Shown here: piece by piece, positions 47,421 to 59,874 of the stretch | How the letters are laid out: each line of letters starts with the position of its first letter | Position numbering within the stretch: the stretch's first letter is position 1 | NCBI GenBank assembly: GCA_030710605.1 | Contig: CP092877.1 | Coordinates: 70,515,662-70,579,661 of the forward strand | From: Cordylochernes scorpioides | Taxonomy: Eukaryota; Arthropoda; Arachnida; Pseudoscorpiones; Chernetidae | DNA length: 64,000 nucleotides | Direction: 5' to 3' | Program-made: the position numbers and the translations under genes | Notes under the pieces: generated by a model | Database searches by the model: none | Told to the model about the DNA's origin: nothing | The model's input: only the letters and a program-made list of their open reading frames with translations

Positions 47421-48599
47421 CCTATACCTAGATTATATTTCTGAATTCTCTCATAATAATTGCCTGAGAGATATGCAATAATGTAAACCGTCAACACGTC
47501 ATTCCTATATTAAAAAAATAAATATTTATTCATGAAGAGGTTTTTAAAGGAGTTAGGAAACAATTAGAAATGAGACTTAAATATTTCGGGCCACGTCGTC
47601 ATGGCAACATTAATTGTCGCCCTTGTAGTCGTTGGTCAAAAATTTAAATTCCTCCCCTCTGTGATCATTAAAATAAATTGGACTCGATTCGTTAAGATAT
47701 ATGCCTGCTGTTCAAACAAATATCCTAACTCTGTTTTTTGGAAGGCATTTGTAATTTTCTCCACAAATATATTTATTTTGAATTTAAAAAACAAATTTAA
47801 TATTTTCTATTGTTACTACACAATGGAGCTTTATTTCAAATCACAATGGTTAGGAAGATTGAGTTAGAATATTTATATAAATATATAAACTAGAAAAAAT
47901 ATTTTCATATATTTTGATATTGATTTTGACATTCACATAATTTGATAAAAGTACTGCCTGGCTTAAGGTGTAAGAATAAAAAAAATGAAATACTTATTTA
48001 CATAATGTACAAAAGTTTTGAGCCGGCCATCGGGAAATAACAACAATGAGTTTTTAAAGGGGAAGAGTGACCTCTGGCGGTCGATTTAAACAGAATATTT
48101 GAATTTATGAAATATATTTTTAAATGAATAATATTTTAATATAACATATATATTGTAAATATTTAGATATCTTATATATTCCTTATCTTTTGCTTCGCAT
48201 TACTGGATTCATATAATGGTAATAATATATTCTATAAATGTCTGCTGTAATATATATGTCTCACAAGCTGTATAAGTATTGGCGTGTACAGTGGTAGTTG
48301 TTCAATTTATTCACCCGCTGATGGGTTTTCTAATATCACGTGACTTTAAACAGCCAATCAGCGTGCATTCTTTCTTCATATTACAGTGAACAACGAAAAT
48401 CTCATATTGAATATAAGACCGTCGGTTTTTGATTCTAGAAAGTTCTTTCTTTTTTGTAATATTGAAAATGTAGTTTTGTGTCATTCTATTTGTGTACTTT
48501 TTAAAAGACAAATATATTTTACAGTTGCATTTATGATTTTTTAATAATAAGCCTTTTTATTCTCTTTGAATTATAGAAACCTGACGCTTCATCGCCTTA
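47421..48599. other. AT-rich non-coding DNA
   Basis: No gene or named repeat seen. Confidence 0.5.
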
Positions 48600-48799
48600 C
48601 ACTCTTGGACAAAACTTGAGGAAGTTGAACCTTTTAGCATGTACATCTGGATTCAGACAATAACTCTGAAAGATATTACAGTTACCTTTATTGAAGACAC
48701 ACGAGATAACCAAGTGTGAACAACCTCTGTCTCCAAAAAAAAAAAAAAAAAGACGACCGATGACAATTAAGACTTTCAACTTAAGTTTTGTCCATGAGT
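48600..48799 (-). mobile_element. MITE A copy
   Basis: TA-CACTCTTGGACAAAACTTGA ... acttaagttttgtccatgag; core ataaccaagtgtgaacaacc, 17-A run, gacgaccgatgac. Confidence 0.88.
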
Positions 48800-51180
48800 A
48801 TATATAAGAGATTTTAAAAAACCTTTTGACATAAATTTTGGAGTAGGAGAATTTCATAAATAGCCAAAATTTTAACATTGAGATTTACGAAATTTCGAGT
48901 TGAATGAAGTTAATATTTTGGTGTTTTATCTAAGGGTGTGAAATATATTATTTAAAACTAATAATATTATGTATTTTACCTTTTAAAATATTATATATCA
49001 TATTTTGAAAATATTCTTAAATAATACTTATATAAGATGTTGCTTCAGAAAGAACAAAAACATATCCACAATTCACAAAAAAAACTCCGATTGAACTATT
49101 GATTATATTTAAGGGAATCAAAGTATAGAGGTGGCATTCTTTTTTTGGTCAAAATTAAGTTTCGGTATATTCTTTATTTTTGTGAATTATTCTACTAAGA
49201 AACAGTTGTAATATAATTGAAGCAGGTTATCCACAAATGTAGAGGTTGGTGTTGACAGGATCCCTCCTCCAGGTTGGAGCTGGTTAGAATTGGCCTCACG
49301 TCTGAGGACAGACAGACAGACAATCTGGGTCCCTGTAAATTATTCATTTGCGACGGCGAATTTTCTGCCTCGTCTAATTTTGGAAGATTTGTTGGGGAAA
49401 CGACCCTCGTTCTTTTTATATACTGTACATTTAATGGAGTATATTTTTTTATGACATAGCCTTCGTCCACGTTATTATTGACTCCCTCGTGTGTACATAT
49501 ACGTCCAGTTTGACTTCAGAAACAAGAAATAAATGCTTATTAGATTAGGGAAGGTCAAGTAAAATGGGTGCCATGTTCCGATCGCTACCCTCAGGGGAAC
49601 AGAAAGACGATACGGGCTACCTAACCCGGGTATATCTGATGACATATCCTACGGGAGTAGCTGACGTCTTCTCTTTCTACTCTAGTGGCTTCTCGCCGCC
49701 ATGTTGGATTATTTACATACTGCTCCACTCTCTTTTGTTTGTAAAGTTATTTACATCGAACATATAGAAATACTGTGTAAAATATATATACAAATAACAT
49801 TTCTCTTTTTGTTTAGAGAAATCCTCTTTCTTAATATGTTTCAAATTGCTAAAGCGAATATATGAATTCAAGTCTCGTTAAACACGCCTTTTGTAAAAGT
49901 TCTCTCATCATATATTGACTAATATTAATATATTAAAATTAAAAATTGAGATTAATTCTATCTTATTTTTGAAAAAAAATGATATTTTAATTATCTTAAG
50001 GTAAATAATTTGACCATTATAGTTTGGTAAATCAGATTAAGGTGTAGTTTAGATATTTATGAAGCTTTCCATTATATATAGTGGTATCACCTGGCTAGAT
50101 ATAAAGACGTGATAACAAAGCGTCCTTTGTTGTTACCTGGGAGAAAGAAGGCAGTCATTATTTACACGATACTAAAAACTTAATCTGAAATGGATAATTA
50201 TATATGAACTGTTTTATGGTAGCGAAAATGTCAACTTCCATTTATTAATATGGATTTTTTAAACATGTAGTCGAAATATTCTCATTTCATAATGTGAAAA
50301 ATCACACATCCCTATCAATTATTCGCACAGTTTTGAATGGATACTGATACAAATTCTTTATTCCTTCCGAGTGGAAGGAGTCCTTCATTGAACCAAATTT
50401 CATTATGAATCAGATCTTGTAACATCACAGATGTATTGTGTCTCCAGAAAAGAATAACATGGACAGTAAATCAAGAAGCTATCAAACCTCTGTGTTAGTA
50501 ACACCTCCCATCTGTGGTAAAAAAACTACCGTCTACAGATCAATCCAAAGTTATTTGTTCGTAGAAAAGTTTTGTCATGTTTTTTTTTTTTTCAATCTCT
50601 CCATGTGGCAAAGTGGGTATGTGTTTTGTAAGTGGTAATTGTTTGAACTTTTACAAAGTCTGACACACAGATCTAGAAAAGTCGTATCTCGCCCATATTT
50701 ATATAAAAAATCTTTTGGTTTATGAATTGAAAAGTAATTTTCAAGTCGTCTCTTTGTATATTAGATGAGATATTGTTTTACTTTAGTTTGGAGATAGTGG
50801 GACACATTACCTATATGTGGAAATTGAGACGACTGCCAACAACTACTAATTAGTACTATGGTATACTTTACTGTCTAATTACATGTCTTCCCAGTATGTT
50901 GGGGTCTGTGAATGGTGGTTCGAATTTTTGCTAGAACTTAATAAGGGTTTTGGGAAAAAAAAGAAGTAGAAATTTAGGAACTTAAATATTAGGTAAATGA
51001 ATAATTTAAATAAGCCTTTTTCTAACTATTGCAATATAGCGATAGGCTGGTGTTATTCTGGAGGAAATGATCAGCTGGGCTTGATGCTTTTAAATAAATG
51101 AGGCTTTATTGTACAATGATATAATGAGATATAAAATGAACCAATTTTGATCTAATCAATCCCGAACTATCAGGTTAGGC
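48800..51180. other. AT-rich non-coding DNA
   Basis: No gene recognised. The 67-codon plus frame at 49564 is unassigned. Confidence 0.45.
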
Positions 51181-51206
51181 TTGATTCAGCTTCTTTTGCC
51201 TCAGTG

Positions 51207-51365
51207 GACTTTATCTTCTCTATTCTTCAGACTTTATCTTCTGGCTTCCTAGGAACCTCTGAATCAGGCTTCAGACTTTATCCTCCTTATACTTCAGACT
51301 TTATCTTCTGGCTTCCTAGGAACCTCTGAATCAGGCTTCAGACTTTATCTTCCTCATACTTCACT
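51207..51365. repeat. Short tandem repeat, ~67-bp unit, about 2.5 copies
   Basis: ctggcttcctaggaacctct followed by gaatcaggcttcagacttta occurs at 51241 and 51308, with partial copies on both sides. Confidence 0.8.
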
Positions 51366-52568
51366 TGAGCTCGAGCTCCTTGATTCGCTCTCCTAATCTG
51401 CAGACTCTCACTCTTCCCGCGCGCCTGTCTCATACTTTTTTCGCCATCTTTTATAGACGCATAAAGTCACGTGGACGGACTCTGTGGCGCATCCCTTTGC
51501 GCGCGCCATCTAGAGCCGTCTTCCTGAATCATTTCCAACAAAGGGCAATGTTCATGGTCGAATGTGGGGAGTTTATATACCTCTATGTTTTGAGTGGAGA
51601 AAGAGTCAAAATGATGTCCAATCAAGGACTACAGAACGACAAATCTCAACAAAGTAACAATGGAGAGACTTAGGAATCCGTTTTCACACCCTCATAAAGT
51701 ATAGAGAATATAGTATATATTGAGAGCCTATATATATTGGAGGCTACTTTTCTATATATTGGGGGGTCGAAAGTACTAGGGAAAAGTTTGAACAATGTAT
51801 GACAACACTTTCACACTTGAAGAGCTTGTGGTTTGTGAACAGTTGAAGATAGAATTCTTGGACACGCAGTTCTCTCAGTTTGATCTTTAACTGTTTATTG
51901 GAACCACAGATAGAAGATATCAAACAACACACGTGGAGAATTATTAGCTTGTTTATTAATGATCCAAAATATTCTTCAGATGCATTACATCTGAGATTTC
52001 AAGACATGATACATCATGAGATTTTGGTCTGTCTAGATATTGAGTGTATAAAGCTATGTGGAGAAATTATGTTGTGTTTGGAAACTTATCTGAACAAAAC
52101 TAAACAAAGATTGTCTCATGCGCCCCGATATATCGAAGATAACCAGTTTTCACGTCCAAAGCCCCACACATATGTTAACTGGGCTTCCAAACTATAGTTT
52201 AAAAATTAATTGGGGAGAAATCGGAGAGCGCAGACACCCATTAATTTACAATTAAGTGTGCTCCCTCCCCACAGCCTCTCTTTTTGTGTTTTTAATTATT
52301 ATTAAGGTAATTAATTTGTGTGGGGGAGGAGGATACAGGGCCTCTCATTGAACGTTTTATGGCTCCGAAGTGAAACCTGCTCGATCAGGCTGGAGGTTCA
52401 TAGGCTCCATGAAAGGAAAATATGTTAAAATGAGAAATGGTCAAATTTAGATTTCTTGGAGGTTTATTATCTTATCATCAACGGAAAATCCTAATATTTC
52501 ACACATTGACACTAGATGTTTAAATCTATTTCCTGAGATTGTCAAAGAATATTTGGAACTTGGGATTA
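51366..52568. other. Unassigned DNA with one 105-codon frame
   Basis: The plus frame 51880-52197 (RFQDMIHHEILVCLDIECIK) has a coding-like mix but is not recognised. A pair of TAATTA-rich blocks at 52230-52320 is unassigned. Confidence 0.3.
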
Positions 52569-53281
52569 TCCCTATATATATAAAAGTCAGTGTATGTATG
52601 TATGTGTGTTTGTTCCTATGTCGGCTATACACGTCCACAATACGTTACTAATCTGACTGAAATTTTAAGAGTATATAGAGTAGAATCTGAAAAACTTATA
52701 GTGAAAATTTCAGGTCTCTATTCCGAATATTCGTCGAGTTATTTGCAAATTGCGTTGCAACTATGCCCTTTCGCTCGCAAGCAGCGCCTCTAGCGATGAA
52801 GATGGAAGGTAATATCAGCTGACCTAATGTACATGTAAAAAGGAGTTTTAACGGGACATAGAGAAAAATATGGAAGGGATATTTGTCGCATTTTTAGCCA
52901 AGAAAAATTGAAATCGACAGGTTTTGGGCAAAAATAGTAGTTTTTTTTAGTCAGAAAATGATGATGACAATATTGCTGTATCATCATTTGATTATCAGAT
53001 ACAAAATTATACCGGGAAAAATTCCGAAGAGCAGAGACCACGGGTGAAGCCAGTTCATTTTTTCAGGAACAAAATTCTAACAGAAAAAAAAAATCATTCG
53101 AGCAGAAGACACGAAGCCAGATCATCTCTCAATAAAAATATCGCTTCTCAGACACAAATTTGGAGCGGGACGTTTCACAAGAGTGACATCCACGGCGCCA
53201 ATTTATAATTGTAACGAATAGTATTTGAATAAAAACATTTAATCGGGTAAAACCCGGGCGTTGACCGGGTCATTCGGCTAG
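52569..53281 (+). mobile_element. Non-autonomous Helitron, 713 bp
   Basis: Begins TCCCTATATATATAAAAGTC after A and ends with hairpin acccgggcgttgaccgggt, cattcggCTAG, then T (53282). No Rep/helicase coding. Shares its last ~90 bp with the Helitron ending at 33653. Confidence 0.9.
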
Positions 53282-53549
53282 TGATGAATAAATGTTGTCG
53301 CTTAGAGAACCAGGAACACACAAACTGTACTACCCAGGGCATTATCACACAGTCTAGTTAACTTGTAACTATTTATTCAATGTTCCCATAGGAAAATATA
53401 CCTAATGAGTTTAGGTTTATATAATCTTTGAAAGCGAGTTCAGCCAAGGAACTGCCTCCTTCTATTAGGACTTTTTATTCTTGACACAATGTGGTTTGAT
53501 AGAAATTTTGAACATATACACTGGAGTCTAAGCTAAACTAAACAAAATT

Positions 53550-53626
53550 GTATGTCTCCTTCAAAAAAAAAAAAGACGACCGGCGACATCAAAATATGAA
53601 ACTTTCTTAAGTTTTATCCATGAGTG
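53550..53626 (-). repeat. MITE A, terminal fragment
   Basis: tctccttc, A run, gacgaccggcgacatcaaaa, then ttcttaagttttatccatga gtg. Confidence 0.8.
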
Positions 53627-54988
53627 TAAAATGCCCACAGCATTGTATATATTTGTTGGTCTTCAATATGTTATAAGACTTCTCTTATAAGCTGTGAAAT
53701 ATCGCAAACTTTATTAATATTATTTTATTGGCAGTTCCTACATTGTCTATACAATATTATATATATCGTTTGAACAGAGACTTACAACAAAGAAATAAAA
53801 GCGTTGCACAATTCTTCAAAGAATCCCTCTCTTAAACAATGCGGCGGTTTATAAGGAGTTATTTTCCTGGCAGTTAATCTAACATTGGTCTCCCGGGTAC
53901 ATGAATATTGCTGTCATCCACAGGGAATCCGGGAATCCTTGTTTATTCCTGCACCATTGTACACCAGCCACGTACCTTTTAAATAATACTTTCGGAGACA
54001 GATTCGGTTGTCTCTTTTATAGTTTCTATTTAACATAAGTATCGTGATATATTATCTAGATAAATAACACCTTGTTATTGCGAGATGTTTTATATTTATG
54101 ATCTCTGTATATTTTATTTATAAATATTTAGAATTTCTTATATTTGCTCCAACAAGCCATAGAGCTCTAATACACGTTATTATAGAACACAATATTCCTT
54201 TCATAGTTGCATATATTTTTTATTCGTGGGGTATCTCTAAGCAAAATGGTTTCACGTTACCAATTTGCCGCGAACCAAATCCTTCTACAATAAAAGAGAA
54301 TCAGTCTCTTCCATCATATCATCGTCATACAATAGGCATATATGTAACAACATTTTTGCATATGCACAGATATGCAAATAAGACTTGTTTATTAGTCGAA
54401 GTGCTATGACATGAATCGATTAAAACTACCTTTATAGATATAAAAAGCCTTATTTTGGCAAGTTAGTTTAAAATATTAAGAAATTAAGAATATAGCAATG
54501 ATCTTCAACACACACTGAAAAATAGTTCAAATTTAATTCTCTGATAGTTACATAAATATAAATAGGAAATGGTGTACATTTTAGCAAGATTAAATAGAAA
54601 TGTATCCAATTCAGGGCAGAGCACACATCAGATAATTATAAAAGTTCCTACAGCCTTGCTAGAACTGTTGAATCGAGAGATAAAAAGTAGACAAATAATC
54701 CTTGGCGCCATTCTACAACTTTCCCTTCCATTATTATTTGAGAAAGAATCACCATCTCAGAGGGTTAAATTTATGGATCGAAGTTTTAAAGAAAGGAAAT
54801 CTCTTTCACGCCACTTTTGACCGCTCAATGAATATTTCTTCATTGGATTTTTCTACATCCCTCAAATGACTTTAAAATGTTTTATTTAATGTCATTTGAT
54901 ACACTGAGAATTACTCTCGGTACAATTTAAAATTTCATTTTTATTGTGTTTTGTTTTCTGAATAGTATCGTTGTGTATGAGAAAAATA
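53627..54988. other. AT-rich non-coding DNA
   Basis: No gene or named repeat seen; plus frames at 54098-54409 and 54569-54820 show no recognisable domain. Confidence 0.45.
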
Positions 54989-55194
54989 CACTCATGGACA
55001 ACACTTAAGGAAGTTGTACCTTTTAGTATGTATATCGGGATTCTGAAAATAACTCTGAAAGATATTACAGTGACCTTTATTGAATACACACGAGATAACC
55101 GAGTGTGAACAAAATTGCTTCTGTCTTTAAAAAAAATAATAATAATAAAAAAAAATAGATGACCGGCGACTTCCTTAAGATTTGTCCATAAGTG
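54989..55194 (-). mobile_element. MITE A copy
   Basis: TA-CACTCATGGACAACACTTAA ... acttccttaagatttgtcca taagtg-TA; core ataaccgagtgtgaacaaaa. Confidence 0.9.
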
Positions 55195-55654
55195 TAGTTC
55201 TCAATTCACTATACCATATTAATGCCACTTGTATTCGCTAACGTCTACCTATATTAACTGGCGAGAAATATCTAAGATTAGACACACATGAACAGAACTA
55301 TTTCAAACAGAGATAAATGAAAAAAACAAGGAAGTCATTCACATAAAAAGTCGACAAGACGATATCTGAATATTTATCCTCTCTTATCGTGTCTAAAATA
55401 TATTGCAACTCCAATGATGTGTGAACGGTTCTCCCTGTGTGTTCATATATATAGGTGTTGCTGATGTCTTGATTTCCGTCTAGCAATCACCTAATCATCA
55501 GGATGAAGTCTGGCGTGTGAGAAGAGACACACCGCGTGTCTAGCTGGAGAAGCGAGGAGTCTATTAGCAGAGACGGAGTCAATCCGATCTATTCAGACGT
55601 CAGTTTGTTCAATCGATTTACGGGTGAAGGCCGCGCTTTTAATTTGGGGCGCCG

Positions 55655-56150
55655 CTACACTTTTGTGTGTAGACACCAGTATTGCATTCCCGTGTAGACC
55701 CCCTGTCACCTCAATTCCATGTGTAGACACCCTGTCACCTCAATCTCATGTGTAGACGCCCTGTCACTCCACTCTTGTGTGGAGACCCTCTGTGACTTCA
55801 ATTCTTATTACTTCACTCGTGTGTAAATACCTGCATTTCATTCTAGTGTAGACCCCTGTCACCTCTTTACCGTGTGTAGACACCCTGTCACTTCACTCTT
55901 GTGTGTAGAAACCATCACTGTACTCCATGTAGTCACTTCAATCCCGTATATTGTGACACCTTGTCACTTCATTCTTGTAGTTAGTTGTTGTAGTTAGATG
56001 TACTATCAATACATTCCTGTGTATGTACTTCAATTCCGTGTATAGACACCACAGTGCATTTCCCGTGTAGACCTCCTGTCACTACACTTCCGTATGTAAA
56101 TACCAGAATTGCATTCCCACGTATAGAACACACCTGTCACTATACCTACA
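55655..56150. repeat. Degenerate minisatellite, unit roughly 35 bp
   Basis: Imperfect units built from cctgtcacttcaat and ccgtgtgtagacac recur about a dozen times with indels. Ageing, non-coding array. Confidence 0.75.
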
Positions 56151-56579
56151 TTTTAAATAACACAGTTCAGGCCAAGTATGTCACTAGTAGCACAGGGAAA
56201 TGAAACACTTGGTGGCTTATCAAATGGCGCAGTGCTCTTGCCCTGAGGAAGAAAAGTGGATTTAAGGGCAGATAAGTCCTGGATAAGTAGACCAAGCACA
56301 CCTATAATATAATAGATTATAAGATCGATAATCTATAAAAAGAATCTGGATTTCACATTTAGGCAGGAATAGGTGAAGAGAATTGTGCAGGGCAGGGTGA
56401 AATGGAGTTCCGTGATGGTTGGCTCTCGTATCGAATGTACATGATGATGTTTTATTCCGAAATTTAACTATTTGATTGCCAGGGCTATGGAAGGTTGGAA
56501 GTTGAAATATTATGAGGCAGAATGAATGGGTCACAATCTGCCCTTGTGTAGATTCCCTACGGCGGTCTACTCCAATGAT

Positions 56580-56815
56580 CCAACAATGTTGGGCCAGAAA
56601 AAAAAAAGGAAGTTCCAAAAATGCAATATAACAGCGGTATGGTAGATTAAACTGGCGAAACCGCTGGGAGGGTTCACCACTGATGAGCCAGGCCCTCCCA
56701 TTAATTTTTTCCATTGCAGTAAGGGCAGTAGAAATTGTTTAATTTCAAAAAGAATTTTACGCGTTTAAAATAGTTTCGAATTTTGATAACAGATGGCGCG
56801 CTAGTGCATCATATT
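56580..56815 (-). mobile_element. MITE B, best-preserved copy
   Basis: Matches 653-905 in inverted orientation over its length, ending ttttgataacagatggcgcg ctagtgcatcat. The 150-codon minus frame 56262-56714 overlaps it and is not a gene. Confidence 0.8.
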
Positions 56816-57684
56816 AAAAATCTATTATGTGAACGTTCTCTAAGTCCATCAACAGCTATACCTGAAAACCTCTATTTTATACAACAATAGATGATATATG
56901 TGGTGAGTAACTTGTTTAACCTGAGACAGTATAAATTCTAGAACCTCTCATAAGGAACTGCCAAAAAATCAATACTCCTAGTCTTTCCTAGAGGTGGTCT
57001 CTCATTGGAGGTAGTTGGATGATAGATATGTCATCTTCTCGATTTTATGTAATTGGTCTCTCATGTGTGCTATATATTAAGGCAGTATTATACATGGTTA
57101 CACAACGAAGTCTTCAAAAGAAAAGTTTGTATTGTGACGAAGAAATATTATTATAATTATCAACCAAACTATCTACAGCTAGAGAATATTGAACAAGCAA
57201 GCAAAGGAATATTTTATCTTTTTTACTTATCCCAAGTAAACGTGGCCATGATAATCATGGTGGGTAGAAGTAGGCGACTGTTTTTACTTGACTTACTTCT
57301 ACTAGTAAAGTATTTTACTAAGGTGATTCACAATTAAAGGGAGAGGTGCCTCTTTTGGTACATATTTCTATATATGTAAATATATATCAGCTATGCATTG
57401 TGGTATATATGGTTAAGGAGAGAGAGTTCCTACTATAACTTGTGTACCATAAAGGTGTCATAGCAGCACCGTCCCTAATATGTTCTACAACAATTTTCGG
57501 CTAAATACTTTTTAAACCCCACGGTTTTTTGTTAGTGCGCTTATGGTAATTAGGAATTGAAAAACAATGACCCCCCTTTTAATTTTGAATTTGTTAAAAA
57601 TCAGGTTTAAAAAATAAATTTGAATTATAGGCCGTTATTTTTTTCAAAGGGAAAGTATTCATAAAATAGTTTCCTCTTTTTAAA
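56816..57684. other. AT-rich DNA with one SINE fragment
   Basis: 57225-57300 (minus) carries the SINE tail: cttatcccaagtaaacgtgg, ccatgataatcatggtgggt, agaagtaggcgactg. Nothing else recognised. Confidence 0.5.
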
Positions 57685-57800
57685 GAAAGATATTTGATAC
57701 CCAGTGACCTTTATTAAAGACACACAAGATAACCAAGTGTGAAAAAATTGCATGTCTTCTTAAAAAGAATTATAGACGACCAGCGATATCAAATACTTTC

Positions 57801-58210
57801 TATAAAGCAATACTTAAAGTTTAACCGCATAAGTTTCTTTTATTTGTGAAAAATCAATTCCAATTTCAAAGAGAAATATCTAATATTTCTAACCTTTTGG
57901 ATGACGTATGAAAAGGTTGAATATATGAAGAGTGATGGTCTATATATGATTGGATGACGTATGGAAAGGTGAAAATACGAAGAGTAATGGCGAACGGAAA
58001 AATAAAAGTGGCCAGGGGCGGGAATCGAACCCACAACCTTCTGCTTACCGGGCAGGTGCCAAGTCCACTAGGCTACCCTGGACGTATTTCTCCGTTCGTA
58101 ACTAATACTTAAAGTAACTTATAATACATTATAAATGACTGCGGCGTATGATTATAAAGCAATACTTAAAGTTTAACCGCATAAGTTTCTTTTATTTGTG
58201 AAAAATCAAT
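57801..58210 (-). mobile_element. Insert bounded by perfect 58-bp direct repeats, with a tRNA-like segment
   Basis: The sequences 57801-57858 and 58153-58210 are identical (TATAAAGCAATACTTAAAGT...). Between them is a tRNA-like segment and two imperfect copies of ggatgacgtatg-aaaggt. Either a SINE with an unusually long target duplication or a miniature element with terminal direct repeats. Confidence 0.7.
58010..58082 (-). tRNA. tRNA-like sequence (pseudogene or SINE head), anticodon GGT if read as Thr
   Basis: TCCAGGG ... CCCTGGC acceptor (first pair T-C mismatched), D stem GCC/GGC, anticodon stem CTGC/GCAG with loop CCGGTAA, T stem GTGGG/CCCGC with TTCGATT. Position 33 is C rather than U, and the setting is a repeat, so a functional gene is unlikely. 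Confidence 0.5.
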
Positions 58211-58231
58211 GAGTTTTGTTCATGAGTGTGT

Positions 58232-59122
58232 AAGTGATTGTACTAACTATACAAGAGGTAGCAACATAAGATAAATAATTTTCTTACTCAAGAAAACGAC
58301 GTGAAAAACTACTTAAAGTGGCCAATAAATAAAACCCGATGTCCCACAGATTTTTCCTCTTTTTTTTTTTTTTAATAGGAAAATTGTTTATAAAACAAAT
58401 AACTATTGGAGTTTAATTTCATAAAAAAAAATTAAGGAGGAAGAGAATAATAAACTCTATCAAAGAATAAAATAATTCAGAATTTATAAGACACCTGAGG
58501 TGTCACATCAGAATTCAGCGCTGTGTTTGTTTGTCGCTGCGTCCTTTGTCATCTCTAATGACCCACACGTGCAACTTTAATCTCTTGTTTTGAGACATAG
58601 CTGTGTCATTTATTCCCCGTGCGACCCAGAATACAAGACAGCATTCGGCCGGTAGCGACAGATATCACAATTCAGCAAATATATTCCAATAAAAGTTATC
58701 ATTAAACTGCACCCCGCTCTCTTCTTCTTAATTTTTTTATATTTTATTTGACATATCGGACGCGATATCCCAGCTTGGAATACTTGCGCCTAAATAGATT
58801 TTAACAACTTATATACAATTCATAATATCAGAAACTTTCGGACTAGCATTTCTTCAACGCTATTAGACCTGAAGTTATGAAATTAATTGGTGTTTGAATG
58901 CGAAGACATGCGGGATACAAATCGGGTTAACAATAACATAAAATAATTTTGAATTGTTAGAGAAGAGCCTTCAAATGCTCCTTGTTCACAAAATTTGCAC
59001 AACGTTTTATTTGAAAAAATGAAATTACATTAGAGATCTGAACTCTCTTGAAATTATTATACACGTGTATGGGTGCGTTATCCCGCTTATTTTAATACTT
59101 ACTATTAAACCACGATAATATC
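58232..59122. other. AT-rich non-coding DNA
   Basis: No gene or named repeat seen. Confidence 0.5.
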
Positions 59123-59626
59123 CACTCATGGACAAAACTTAAGGAATGTGTACCTTTTAGCATGTATATCAGAATACAGACAATAACTCTGAAAGATATT
59201 ACAGTGACCTTTCTGTGGATCAGGAATAACAACGGAGATGTTGCATTACTTATTTGACTGTGCTGCTCTGTCTGAGGAAAGACGAAAACTAAATGATAAA
59301 ACGGGGCAACTTTGTCCTTCATTTCCGGCACTGATTAATGAAATATCAAAGAATAGGTATATAGCGATGGCGATATTTGGATTCCACAAGACTATATCCC
59401 GGGAAAAGGCCTCACAGTGTTCTCCCTATCCCTTGTGAACTGGCGAATCCTGTATAGGGCGAGTGGCCCTAAATAAAGGCTTTTGTTGTTGTTGTTATCA
59501 CAGTGACCTTAATTGAAGATACACGAGATAACTAAGTGTGAACAAAATTGCTTCTGTCTCCTTCAAGAAAAAAAGGAGTGTTTTATGTTTAAAATATGAA
59601 ACTTCTTTAAGTTTTATCCATAAGTA
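59123..59626 (-). mobile_element. MITE A interrupted by a retrotransposon 3' end
   Basis: CACTCATGGACAAAACTTAA at 59123; core split at attacagtgacctt; resumes at 59497 and ends tttaagttttatccataagta. Confidence 0.88.
59212..59496 (+). mobile_element. 5'-truncated non-LTR retrotransposon with 14-bp target duplication
   Basis: Flanks ATTACAGTGACCTT (59198-59211) and ATCACAGTGACCTT (59497-59510) are a target-site duplication with one mismatch. The insert ends in a (TTG)n tail and encodes LLFDCAALSEERRKLNDKTG, typical of the C-terminal zinc-like region of jockey/I-type reverse transcriptases. Confidence 0.85.
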
Positions 59627-59874
59627 TATGTATCCTAACTTTCTATAATCTATATTTTTATATATTATTGTTAAACTATATATGTTTTAAGAGTGTAAGT
59701 GATCTCTCCAAGTTTATATCTATCTTGATGCCTACCAACGGTAACCTCGAAGCATTACCTTTTTCCATTAAAGAAACCTTTCAAAAAAGCGATGTTTTTC
59801 AAAGTCTTATAGCCTCAAAGAGTCTTTAGAAAACTATAAAATAAAGACGTCAGCAATATATATATTAAAAACAA

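Larger units (their letters stand above)
57685..58231 (-). mobile_element. MITE A interrupted by an insertion with 58-bp direct repeats
   Basis: MITE A sequence runs from 57685 (agatatttgatacccagtga) to 57800 (gaccagcgatatcaaatact) and resumes at 58211 (gagttttgttcatgagtgtg). The interval is a foreign insert. Confidence 0.8.

Noticed and set aside
56262..56714. 150-residue minus-strand protein
   Set aside because: Much of it is MITE B sequence that also occurs at 716-925 in non-genic form.
58010..58082. Functional tRNA-Thr gene
   Set aside because: C at position 33, a mismatched first acceptor pair and location inside a repeat insertion argue for a SINE head or pseudogene.
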